Source: Bog-950 sp046329515 (GTDB lineage Bacteria > Bacteroidota > Bacteroidia > Chitinophagales > LD1). Taken from it: a DNA stretch of 64,000 nt. The stretch is taken from the NCBI GenBank assembly GCA_046329515.1, contig JAXLUM010000001.1, forward strand, positions 930,001 through 994,000, in the 5' to 3' direction. Below are positions 55,090 to 62,616 of this stretch, in pieces; positions within the stretch are counted from its first letter, which is position 1; each line of letters starts with the position of its first letter. A model generated the notes under the pieces. That model was given only the letters and a program-made list of their open reading frames with translations, searched no databases and was not told the origin of the DNA. The position numbers were made by a program, and so were the translations under genes.

Positions 55090-55458
55090 ATTAAGGGCTG
55101 CTGCGCCAATTAGTTGCGCAGAAGGCCTATACCTTTGTAATAAACCGGGTTGGGGATTTTAACAAAGCGGGTTGTCAGTGGTTGTCAAAACGCAAAAGGG
55201 TAAAGAGCTAAAAAGTTGTATGGATTGTTGAAAATGATATAGTTGTGAAAAATGTGGGGAGAAAAGCGGTTTACACTTTTAAATCCGATTTCGGGTTTAG
55301 GGAGTTTTAAAGCCGGTTTTTCAGGCGGCAGGCCCCGTTTTTTATGTGCATTGCGGGCGCTGCATAATTTTTCAACAAAATTAGTTGGAAGGAGAGTGGC
55401 CTGCGTTTGGTTTTACGGAAAAGGCGGCTATATTTGCGCTCCCAAATTAAAAACGTTT
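55090..55458 (+). other. Leader/intergenic region before rpmI
   Basis: A 369-bp gene-free stretch. A small CTGCGC/GCGCAG inverted repeat lies at 55101-55121 just after the giant gene, and a well-formed promoter is at 55407-55436. The frame of rpmI is open back to 55252, but the extension is Cys/Arg-rich and not ribosomal-protein-like. I see no obvious L20-binding pseudoknot mimic. Confidence 0.5.
55407..55436 (+). promoter_or_regulatory. Consensus promoter for rpmI-rplT
   Basis: TTG at 55407-55409 and TATATTTG at 55429-55436, separated by 19 nt, an exact Bacteroidota consensus and the best in the window. The rpmI ATG is 22 nt further on. It makes rpmI-rplT independent of the infC promoter. 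Confidence 0.75.
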
Positions 55459-55656
55459 ATGCCAAAGCAAAAGACAAATTCCGGAGCCAAAAAGAGATTT
55501 AAGGTAACCGGATCAGGTAAAATTAAGCGCGCAAAAGCATTTAAGCGCCACCTGCTGGGTCGTAAAAGCAAGAAAAGAAAAGAGGAGCTGGCTAAGTCGG
55601 CTGTGGTTCATAAGAGTGATGAGCCAAGAGTGAAAATGCTACTTAGAATGGCGTAA
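55459..55656 (+). CDS. rpmI: 50S ribosomal protein L35
   Basis: A 65-residue basic protein (MPKQKTNSGAKKRFKVTGSGKIKRAKAFKRHLL, then KSKKRKEEL), complete L35 of normal length. The ATG at 55459 is right because the conserved N-terminal MPKxKT sits there. It forms an operon with rplT, 42 bp apart. Confidence 0.97.
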   Translation: MPKQKTNSGAKKRFKVTGSGKIKRAKAFKRHLLGRKSKKRKEELAKSAVVHKSDEPRVKMLLRMA

Positions 55657-55698
55657 ATGATATACCCAGAAATTGTAAAACAGTAAAAAAGAAAAGAA

Positions 55699-56043
55699 AT
55701 GCCACGTTCAGTCAATGCGGTTGCATCGAGAGCCCGGAGAAAGAAGATTCTTAAGAAAGCGAAAGGTTACTTCCTTAGCCGCAGTAATGTATATACCGTA
55801 GCTAAAAACGCGGTTGAAAAAGCCGGTGTTTACAGCTATGTAGGCCGTAAGCTTAAGAAAAGAGATTACCGCAATTTGTGGATAACAAGAATTAACGCCG
55901 CTGTGCGCGAACACGGCTTGTCGTATTCTAAGTTTATTGCTAAATTAGCATCATCAAACATCGAATTGAACAGAAAGGTGTTGGCAGACTTAGCGCTGAA
56001 TAACCCTGCAGCTTTCAAAGCGGTTGTAGATAGAGTAAAGTAG
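55699..56043 (+). CDS. rplT: 50S ribosomal protein L20
   Basis: A 114-residue protein (MPRSVNAVASRARRKKILKKAKGYFLSRSN, then KKRDYRNLWITRINAAVREHGLSYSKFIAKL) of normal size. L20 binds 23S rRNA early in 50S assembly and in several bacteria represses its own operon through the mRNA. It is the second gene of rpmI-rplT and ends before a terminator. Confidence 0.97.
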   Translation: MPRSVNAVASRARRKKILKKAKGYFLSRSNVYTVAKNAVEKAGVYSYVGRKLKKRDYRNLWITRINAAVREHGLSYSKFIAKLASSNIELNRKVLADLALNNPAAFKAVVDRVK

Positions 56044-56081
56044 TATTCACTAAGATTTAGTGTTTTCATAGGTTCAAAGTT

Positions 56082-56106
56082 GGGTGTCCGCAAGGGCACC
56101 CTTCTT
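56082..56106 (+). terminator. Terminator after rplT
   Basis: An 8-bp stem (56082-56089 with 56094-56101, one G-T pair) with a GCAA tetraloop, followed by TTCTTTG. It lies 38 nt past rplT and immediately before the next gene. Confidence 0.75.
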
Positions 56107-56126
56107 TGTTTATATTCGGGCCTGAA

Positions 56127-56996
56127 GTGATTTCGTATAATGTTGCCATCCTATCGCGTCGTCGGCTGCTGGTGCTATTAGGCACCGCCATACTCTTTGC
56201 TGCCGCCATTTGGGTTTTAAATGAGGTTTTGCCCTACCGCAATGTTTGGAAGGGATTTATTACGGAAGAGGATATAGGCACCTACTTCTGTGAGAAAACC
56301 TTTATGGATAAAATAGTGCGCCAGCCTGTTAACACCTTCAGTAATTTTATTTATTGGATGAGTGCTCTTGCTATTTTAAGCCGCGGCTGGAAGGACCAAC
56401 GCCGCCGTAAAAATGCCTACAACATTATCTCAGCCAATCCTTTTTACAGTATTACTTATGGCCTCATTCTGTTTTATACCTTTTGGGCCAGTACTTTTTT
56501 TCACTCATCACTTATACATGTGGCCAGCCGCTTAGATTTTTCGGCTGTTTATTCCCTGGCCTTGTTTCCGCTAATGTATTTTACGCATCGCATGTGGTTG
56601 CTAGCCATAGGTGTGCCATCTAATAAACGCCACCGTAAAAGCACTATTACGGTTATCATCGTTTTTACCATTCTTTACCTGTTATTCACTTTTGGCGTGC
56701 CTAAGGGCTACGATGATTATGTTGTATTGGGGCTAATCATTACCCTAATTATTCTGGGAACGATAATGGAAATTGTTGACCGGGGTAAAACCAATACCCG
56801 TTACTTACTGGTATGTGTGGGTTGCATTTTGTTTGCGGTAATGTGGTTTGCCTTTGATACCCGCAAAATACTTTGCGACCCCAATAGCCTCATACAGCCA
56901 CATAGTTTATGGCATCTGTTTGCGGGTTCTGCTACCTTCTATTTTTATCTCTATATCCGTAGCGAGCACCTCGAAATCAGAACTTCAAATGCTTAA
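56127..56996 (+). CDS. Ceramidase-like CREST-superfamily membrane hydrolase
   Basis: About 289 residues from GTG 56127, or 296 from TTG 56106; there is no early ATG. I favour GTG because TTG 56106 lies right at the terminator's T-rich tail. It has about seven hydrophobic spans and the CREST pattern: Glu/Asp-Cys near the start (FCEKTF), NTFSNFIYW, STFFHSSLIHVASRLDFS, and C-terminal HSLWHLFAG, whose His/Asp/Ser residues bind zinc in alkaline ceramidases. Substrate (sphingolipid or other amide) is uncertain, but Bacteroidota often contain sphingolipids. It overlaps the AMP nucleosidase 3' end by 20 bp. Confidence 0.78.
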   Translation: MISYNVAILSRRRLLVLLGTAILFAAAIWVLNEVLPYRNVWKGFITEEDIGTYFCEKTFMDKIVRQPVNTFSNFIYWMSALAILSRGWKDQRRRKNAYNIISANPFYSITYGLILFYTFWASTFFHSSLIHVASRLDFSAVYSLALFPLMYFTHRMWLLAIGVPSNKRHRKSTITVIIVFTILYLLFTFGVPKGYDDYVVLGLIITLIILGTIMEIVDRGKTNTRYLLVCVGCILFAVMWFAFDTRKILCDPNSLIQPHSLWHLFAGSATFYFYLYIRSEHLEIRTSNA

Positions 56997-57747
56997 CGGT
57001 TAAGCCGTCATTAATCAACTGCTTAAGAGAGTCAATACCAATTTTGAGGTGCTGCTGAACGTAGTTACCCGTTACCTTAATATCGCTTATATCGGTTTTT
57101 ACGCCTTCGGGTACCATGGGTTGGTCGCTAACTAACAGCAATGCGCCGGCAGGTATTTCATTTTTAAAGGCGGTAATAAATATGGTTGCGGTTTCCATAT
57201 CAATGGCCATTACGCGTATTTGGCGCAGGTATTCCTTAAACTCATCATCCCACTCCCATACGCGGCGGTTGGTAGTGTAAACGGTTCCTGTCCAGTAATC
57301 CTGGTTGGAATCGCGTATAGTGGTAGAAATTGCTTTTTGAAGAGCGAAGGCCGGCAGGGCAGGTACTTCAGGAGGAAAGTAGTCATTGGATGTTCCCTCG
57401 CCGCGTACAGCCGCAATTGGTAAAATAAAGTCGCCTACTTCATTCTTCTTTTTCAAGCCACCGCACTTACCTAAAAATAAAACAGCTTTGGGTTCTATTG
57501 CACTCAGCAGGTCCATTACCGTTGCGGCGTTAGGGCTACCCATGCCGAAGTTGATAATGGTAATGCCTTCAGCCGTTGCACTGCGCATGGGGCGGTCCAG
57601 GCCTTGCACCTCAACATTATGCGTGCTGGCAAACATTTGCACGTAGTTATCAAAGTTGGTAAGCAGTATGTAATCAGTAAAGCTTTTTAAATCGCGGCCC
57701 GTGTAGCGCGGCAACCAGTTCGAAACTATTTCCTGTTTTGTCTTCAT
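56977..57747 (-). CDS. amn: AMP nucleosidase (short form)
   Basis: A 256-residue nucleoside phosphorylase-fold enzyme that splits AMP into adenine and ribose 5-phosphate. Motifs: INFGMGSPNAATVMDLL, LFLGKCGGLKKKNEVGDFILP, AIDMETATIF and VSDQPMVPEGVKT. E. coli Amn has an extra N-terminal domain; the short form without it is typical of Bacteroidota. Its coding region overlaps the ceramidase-like gene tail-to-tail by 20 bp. Confidence 0.93.
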   Translation of the reverse strand: MKTKQEIVSNWLPRYTGRDLKSFTDYILLTNFDNYVQMFASTHNVEVQGLDRPMRSATAEGITIINFGMGSPNAATVMDLLSAIEPKAVLFLGKCGGLKKKNEVGDFILPIAAVRGEGTSNDYFPPEVPALPAFALQKAISTTIRDSNQDYWTGTVYTTNRRVWEWDDEFKEYLRQIRVMAIDMETATIFITAFKNEIPAGALLLVSDQPMVPEGVKTDISDIKVTGNYVQQHLKIGIDSLKQLINDGLTVKHLKF

Positions 57748-57804
57748 TCTATAATTTGCGGCACAAATTTAAAAAAGTCCTATTCCTTTGCTCAATCAGC
57801 AATA

Positions 57805-58239
57805 ATGACCACAGTAACATTCAGTGCATATAACTTCCGTAGAGAAACCCGCCAGGGCGCTGAATACATCTTTGATGAGCTACGCAAAAAGTGGGTTTTA
57901 CTTACGGGCGAAGAATGGGTGCGTCAACATATATTGCATTACCTGGTTTATGATAAAGGGTATTCGCCTGCGCTTATTGCAGTTGAAAGAGGCATTGAGT
58001 TAAACGGCCTGCGTAAGCGATTTGATATAGTTGTTTTTGATAACACAGGTGCACCAAGAATGATTGTAGAGTGCAAAGCGCCGGAGGAGTTGCTGAACAA
58101 GAAGGTGTTTGAACAAATAGCGCGCTATAACATGAGCCTTAAGGTAGATTACCTGTGGGTTACAAATGGTAAGTATAACTACTGCTGCAGTCTTAAAGCA
58201 GGTGGCGAACTCTTGCAGGAGGTGCCCGCTAACTTATAG
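57805..58239 (+). CDS. Solitary HSDR_N-type nuclease-like domain protein
   Basis: A 144-residue protein matching the N-terminal domain of type I restriction R subunits (HSDR_N family): an ERGIELNGLRKRFDIVVFD segment with the PD-like Asp, then MIVECKAPEELLNKKVFEQIARYN (E-x-K). The catalytic-like Asp and ECK triad of a PD-(D/E)XK nuclease are visible. There is no helicase, HsdM or HsdS next to it. Single-domain copies are common in Bacteroidota and their role is unknown. It converges with the next gene, overlapping by 6 bp. Confidence 0.82.
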   Translation: MTTVTFSAYNFRRETRQGAEYIFDELRKKWVLLTGEEWVRQHILHYLVYDKGYSPALIAVERGIELNGLRKRFDIVVFDNTGAPRMIVECKAPEELLNKKVFEQIARYNMSLKVDYLWVTNGKYNYCCSLKAGGELLQEVPANL

Positions 58240-58884
58240 GTTACGCACGTTCTTTACGTATTTGTTATAGTAATAATCAAAATAGAAGGTAAGGGAAATT
58301 AATGGTGGCGCAATAATAAGCGCATACAGAGGAACTTTTATCCATATTCTTTCCGCTACCTCGTTTTGCGCCCAGCCCAGTACAACAAATAAAATAATTA
58401 CAGCGCCCAGTTGTAATAAAAGCATGCTGTTGAAGAGGACAAAATTGAAGTTTGGCAAAAAGCGGAATGGACCTTTATCGTGCCCCTTGTAATTTTTGGT
58501 TCCGAATATTTTTTCAAAATCGTTGCCCAGTAGTTTTTTTCTGATGTTGTAAACCACTCTTTGATCTCGCCGGTAGGAGTAACCTATGTTTAATATTAAT
58601 GCAGTAAGCGCTACAAGTATTGCCTGTAATACTCCATACGCAAAAATCAGCTGAATTAAACTGTACGATACAATAACGCCTTTACTATCGCGAATGGCAT
58701 TAAAAACCTCTGCCTGGGTGGTAACGTTTGTGAGTATAAATGCGAATCCTGTAAAAACTACTGCAGCAGCAGATAGCACCTGTATAAATACAGTTTGGTT
58801 TTGATGCTGTACTAAGGCAAATTGCTCATTAAAAGCAGTTAAAATCTCTTTGTTAAGTTCTGTAGTCCTGTCTTTCGCGTCCAT
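58234..58884 (-). CDS. Four-span membrane protein of unknown function
   Basis: A 216-residue protein with an N-terminal acidic helical segment and about four membrane helices in two pairs (~34-52 and ~75-98; ~145-165 and ~182-202) separated by a basic cytoplasmic-like loop (SYRRDQRVVYNIRKKLL). No known domain is recognised. The gene overlaps the HSDR_N gene tail-to-tail by 6 bp. It may be transcribed alone. Confidence 0.65.
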   Translation of the reverse strand: MDAKDRTTELNKEILTAFNEQFALVQHQNQTVFIQVLSAAAVVFTGFAFILTNVTTQAEVFNAIRDSKGVIVSYSLIQLIFAYGVLQAILVALTALILNIGYSYRRDQRVVYNIRKKLLGNDFEKIFGTKNYKGHDKGPFRFLPNFNFVLFNSMLLLQLGAVIILFVVLGWAQNEVAERIWIKVPLYALIIAPPLISLTFYFDYYYNKYVKNVRNL

Positions 58885-59086
58885 CTTTAAAGATTCATAA
58901 TAGTACGAATAATTTTGTTTTGTTAAGCCCTATAGCTCCGTTTTGTGGATATGCGATAGAGGTTATTTTTTTTGCGAATTTTCGCTATGGACTTCTCCAT
59001 CAAACTAATTATGCGTTAATTATGCCTTAAACTTTTTATTATACAGGAATTATCTAAACTTCGTTACCCTAAATTGAACGTAGCCT

Positions 59087-60214
59087 GTGATTGTAGGCAT
59101 TTTAAAAGAGAACCAGGAAGAGAACAGAGTTTCTGCCCTACCTGAAATAGCAGCTAATCTTATTAAGCTTCAGGCTGAAGTCTGGGTTGAATCGCAGGCG
59201 GGCCATAGGGCCTTTGCCTCTGATGAAGATTACAAGAAGATTAATGCCCAAATTAAAAGCCGTGCAGAAATACTATCCTCTGCTGACTTATTGTTAACCA
59301 TACACGCATTACAGCCAAACGAGCTGGCGCAACTTAAAACCAATGCAGTGCTGCTGGGCGTTTATCAGCCACTGTTTAATTACGCGGTTATGAAAGATTG
59401 GGCCGCTAAGGGGCTAAGCACTTTTTCGTTGGATATGATTCCGCGCACCACAAGGGCGCAAAGTATGGATGTGCTGAGCTCTCAGGCCAGTGTAGCGGGT
59501 TACAAAGCCGTCATTTTATCGGCTTCGCATTACCCGCGGTATTTTCCTATGCTTACCACTTCTGCGGGCAGCATTCCGCCGGCAAAGGTTTTAATATTAG
59601 GTGCGGGTGTTGCCGGGCTGCAGGCTATTGCTACCGCTAAACGTTTGGGTGCCGTGGTGGAAGTGTTTGATACGCGTCCTGCTGCTAAGGAAGAAGTAAT
59701 GAGCCTTGGTGCAAAATTTATTGAAGTAGATGGCGCTGCTGATGCCTCTAAAGCCGGCGGTTATGCAGTGGAACAAAGCGAAGAATATAAAGCCAAGCAA
59801 AAGCAACGCATTTCTGATGCCATTGCTAAGGCTGATATAGTTATAAGTACGGCTCAAATACCGGGTAAAAAGGCCCCTGTGCTTATTACCAAAGAAATGG
59901 TGGAACGTATGAAGGCCGGTGCGCTTATTGTGGACCTGGCAGCCTCAACGGGCGGTAATTGCGAGTTGACGCAGAACAATACAACGGTGAACCACAACAG
60001 TGTTTCCATCGTTGGAAATTCCAACCTGGCCTCTTCTGTTCCTGCGGATGCCAGTAAAATGTACGGCAAAAACATTCTAAACTTTTTAAAACTGATTATT
60101 GATGATAAAGGCGGCCTTAACCTCAACTTTGAGGATGATTTGGTAAAGGGCACCTGTATTACCTATAACGGACAAATAGTAAATGACAGAGTAAAGCAAT
60201 TGGCAGAGGGGTAA
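59087..60214 (+). CDS. pntAA: NAD(P) transhydrogenase alpha subunit, domain I part (PntAA)
   Basis: A 375-residue NAD(H)-binding subunit with a GTG start at 59087. It has the alanine-dehydrogenase/transhydrogenase N-domain (GILKENQEENRVSALPE), the Rossmann GAGVAGLQA motif, the RxxDVLSSQASVAGYKA segment and a long mobile-loop region. Its membrane part is on the next gene, so the alpha subunit is split in two as in Rhodospirillum-type enzymes. The complex couples NADH-to-NADP+ hydride transfer to proton movement. Confidence 0.93.
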   Translation: MIVGILKENQEENRVSALPEIAANLIKLQAEVWVESQAGHRAFASDEDYKKINAQIKSRAEILSSADLLLTIHALQPNELAQLKTNAVLLGVYQPLFNYAVMKDWAAKGLSTFSLDMIPRTTRAQSMDVLSSQASVAGYKAVILSASHYPRYFPMLTTSAGSIPPAKVLILGAGVAGLQAIATAKRLGAVVEVFDTRPAAKEEVMSLGAKFIEVDGAADASKAGGYAVEQSEEYKAKQKQRISDAIAKADIVISTAQIPGKKAPVLITKEMVERMKAGALIVDLAASTGGNCELTQNNTTVNHNSVSIVGNSNLASSVPADASKMYGKNILNFLKLIIDDKGGLNLNFEDDLVKGTCITYNGQIVNDRVKQLAEG

Positions 60215-60255
60215 CCACTTCTGCCAATTTTCGTTTTAATACAAGGCTATTGAAT

Positions 60256-60555
60256 ATGGAAAACATTCACAGTTACATTAATCTGCAGACGCTTTATATA
60301 GTGTTGCTGATGATTTTTTTGGGTATTGAAGTTATATCACACGTTCCTTCAATATTGCATACCCCTTTAATGAGTGGCGCTAACGCCATACATGGTGTGG
60401 TAATTATTGGCGCTATAATAGTTATGGGTCATACCCAGCCCGATGATTACCTGATGCTGGTAATGGGCTTTTTAGCTGTGTTTCTGGGAACGCTTAATGT
60501 GGTTGGTGGTTTTGTTGTAACCGACCGTATGCTGGAAATGTTTAAACGTAAATAA
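60256..60555 (+). CDS. pntAB: NAD(P) transhydrogenase alpha subunit, membrane part (PntAB)
   Basis: A 99-residue subunit with three transmembrane helices (YIVLLMIFLGIEVISHVPSILHTPLMSGANAIHGVVIIGAII). The SHVPSxLHTPLMSGxNAIHG motif is the family signature. The ATG at 60256 is preferred over a TTG two codons before. It lies 41 bp after pntAA and 14 bp before pntB in one operon. Confidence 0.93.
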   Translation: MENIHSYINLQTLYIVLLMIFLGIEVISHVPSILHTPLMSGANAIHGVVIIGAIIVMGHTQPDDYLMLVMGFLAVFLGTLNVVGGFVVTDRMLEMFKRK

Positions 60556-60569
60556 AAGGAGAGAAGGGC

Positions 60570-61970
60570 ATGAGTGCATCTGAAATTATGAGTTATATCC
60601 TTCCGGCCAGTTATTTAATCGGTTCGGTAACGTTTATACTGGGTTTAAAAATGCTGGGTCATCCCGATACAGCACGCCGCGGTAACCTTATTGCGGCAGC
60701 GGGTATGTTTATAGCTATACTGGGTACTATTTTCTTTCACCCCGAAGTTATACGCAACTACGTTTGGATTTTTAGTGGCATAGCCTTAGGCGCCTTGGTG
60801 GGTACCTATGCAGCACGCAAAGTGCAAATGACCCAGATGCCTGAAATGGTATCGCTGTTTAATGGCATGGGTGGCGCTTGTGCCGCTTTAATAGGTTTGG
60901 TAGAAAGCACCAAAACTACAGAGAGCGATACGGTGCGCATGCTTACTATTATTGTTGGCCTTGTTATCGGTAGTATTTCTTTTGCGGGTTCGGTTATTGC
61001 ATGGGGCAAACTTAATGGCCGTATTAAAGATGTAACCTTCGGCGGGCAGCAGTTCTTAAATCTATCACTGCTAACTATAATTCTGTTAGATGTAATTCTG
61101 TTGGCAGCCGGTGTGTTGCCTATCAATACCTTTATTTATGTAGAGTTGGCTTTGTGCCTTGTTTACGGCGTGTTGTTTGTACTGCCTATTGGCGGTGCTG
61201 ATATGCCTGTTGTTATTTCACTATTAAACTCCTTTACAGGTGTGGCTGCAGCTTGTGGTGGCTTTCTTTATGATAATAAGGTAATGCTAACCGGCGGTAT
61301 ATTGGTAGGTTCGGCAGGTACCATTCTTACTATACTGATGTGTAAGGCTATGAATCGCTCATTGCTTAACGTGGTTATCGGTTCTTTTGGCGCTTCCGCT
61401 AATGAAACAGGAATTGCAACTGAGGCGAAAGACCAGGGCCCTATTAAAGAAGTTTCGCTAAGCGATGCTGCTATGATGATGAGCTATGCTAAAAAGGTAA
61501 TGATAGTGCCCGGTTATGGTTTAGCCGTTGCTCAGGCGCAACACACCTGTCATGAATTGGAAATGGCTTTGGAAGAAAAAGGAGTAGAGGTTAAATATGC
61601 CATACACCCCGTTGCAGGACGTATGCCCGGCCACATGAACGTATTGTTAGCCGAGGCGGATGTAGAATACCCCAAACTGCTGGAAATGGAAGAAGCCAAT
61701 AGCGAATTCAACAGCGCAGACGTAGTAATGGTATTAGGCGCTAACGATGTGGTAAACCCTGCTGCTAAGACCGATAAATCTTCCCCTATTTACGGTATGC
61801 CTGTGCTGGAAGTAGAGAATGCAAAAACGGTTATCGTAAACAAGCGCAGCATGAAACCCGGTTATGCCGGTATTGATAACGACCTATTCTACCAGCCTAA
61901 AACTTCTATGCTTTTCGGCGATGCCAAAAAAGTATTGCAACAATTAATTACAGAGATTAAGGCAAACTAG
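60570..61970 (+). CDS. pntB: NAD(P) transhydrogenase beta subunit
   Basis: A 466-residue subunit. The N-terminal half is a multi-span membrane domain (MPEMVSLFNGMGGACAALIGL; GADMPVVISLLNSFTGVAAACGG), and the C-terminal domain (~285-466) binds NADP(H) (MIVPGYGLAVAQAQH; GRMPGHMNVLLAEADV; VNKRSMKPGYAGIDN). Length fits the family. The stop codon lies inside the first copy of a duplicated intergenic sequence. Confidence 0.95.
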   Translation: MSASEIMSYILPASYLIGSVTFILGLKMLGHPDTARRGNLIAAAGMFIAILGTIFFHPEVIRNYVWIFSGIALGALVGTYAARKVQMTQMPEMVSLFNGMGGACAALIGLVESTKTTESDTVRMLTIIVGLVIGSISFAGSVIAWGKLNGRIKDVTFGGQQFLNLSLLTIILLDVILLAAGVLPINTFIYVELALCLVYGVLFVLPIGGADMPVVISLLNSFTGVAAACGGFLYDNKVMLTGGILVGSAGTILTILMCKAMNRSLLNVVIGSFGASANETGIATEAKDQGPIKEVSLSDAAMMMSYAKKVMIVPGYGLAVAQAQHTCHELEMALEEKGVEVKYAIHPVAGRMPGHMNVLLAEADVEYPKLLEMEEANSEFNSADVVMVLGANDVVNPAAKTDKSSPIYGMPVLEVENAKTVIVNKRSMKPGYAGIDNDLFYQPKTSMLFGDAKKVLQQLITEIKAN

Positions 61971-62142
61971 TTTTTGCATTACCTTATTTTCTTTATGCCT
62001 TTTGTGGAAAAATTGTATTTAGTTTTTGCAGCTAGCTTTTTAAAGTCTTGCAGTAGTTAGTTATAGAAATTAAACCAAACTAATTTTTGTATTGAACTTA
62101 TTTTCTTTGTGCCTTTGTGGTAAACTGTATTTAATTTTGGCA
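61963..62142 (+). repeat. Imperfect direct repeat around the pntB stop and the next promoter
   Basis: A ~67-bp segment at 61963-62030 and again at 62076-62142 (offset 113 bp) share CAAACTA, CTTATTTTCTTT, TGCC and GTATTTA blocks. The first copy starts in the last codons of pntB; the second ends at the DUF1801 start. It looks like a tandem duplication of intergenic DNA. Confidence 0.7.
62107..62139 (+). promoter_or_regulatory. Promoter for the DUF1801 gene
   Basis: TTG at 62107-62109 and TAATTTTG at 62132-62139, separated by 22 nt, lie in the second copy of the direct repeat. The GTG start at 62144 is only 4 nt further, so the transcript would be leaderless or nearly so. Confidence 0.5.
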
Positions 62143-62143
62143 C

Positions 62144-62548
62144 GTGGCTACTAAACCAATTACCGTTACCGATTATTTAAAAGCAGTCCCTGCAGACCAA
62201 CGTAAGGCATTGGAACAATTGCGTAAAACAATTAAAGCCGTTGCACCCAATGCTGAAGAGTTGATTAGTTACGGTATTCCCGCTTACAAGTATGAAGGCC
62301 GTTTGTTGGTGGGTTTCGCTGCCTTTAAAGGGCATTGCAGTTTCTTCTTATGCAGTGGCAGTTTTTTGAACAACTATAAGGATGAAGTAACCAAGTTTGG
62401 AGGTACCAAAAGCTGCCTGCATTTTACCTCGGAAAAACCATTACCGACCGCACTAATTAAGAAAATGGTTAAGGAAAGAATGAAGGAAAATGAATTGAAG
62501 GCGGCGTCAAAGAAGAAGGTTGCAAAGAAAGTTTCTCTGAAGAAGTAA
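62144..62548 (+). CDS. DUF1801 (YdhG-like) protein with basic tail
   Basis: A 134-residue protein, GTG start. DUF1801 domain (~5-115): YLKAVPADQRKALEQLRKTIKAVAPNAEELISYGIPAYKYEGR, FKGHCSFFLCSGS and FTSEKPLPTALIKKMVKER. The tail is Lys-rich. Bacillus homologues act as frataxin-like iron chaperones, but DUF1801 proteins here have no proven role. Ends before a palindrome-rich region. Confidence 0.82.
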   Translation: MATKPITVTDYLKAVPADQRKALEQLRKTIKAVAPNAEELISYGIPAYKYEGRLLVGFAAFKGHCSFFLCSGSFLNNYKDEVTKFGGTKSCLHFTSEKPLPTALIKKMVKERMKENELKAASKKKVAKKVSLKK

Positions 62549-62560
62549 TGTGATATCGTC

Positions 62561-62610
62561 ATGCTGAACTTGATTCAGCATCTCGCCTCCGTCTGTGTCT
62601 TCACAGACGG
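62561..62610. repeat. Two small palindromes downstream of the DUF1801 gene
   Basis: ATGCTGAA/TTCAGCAT (62561-62568 and 62574-62581) and CCGTCTGTG/CACAGACGG (62589-62597 with 62602-62610) form two hairpins in tandem, between convergent genes. No T-run follows, so these are more like an intergenic palindromic repeat than a classical terminator. Confidence 0.6.
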
Positions 62611-62616
62611 CATAAG

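Noticed and set aside
55252..55458. Extended rpmI frame beginning at 55252
   Set aside because: The L35 family begins exactly at the ATG at 55459 (MPKQKT), and the promoter at 55407-55436 lies inside the extension.
57805..58884. A restriction-modification or defence island around the HSDR_N protein
   Set aside because: No methyltransferase, specificity subunit, helicase or mobile element lies within 5 kb; neighbours are housekeeping or membrane proteins.
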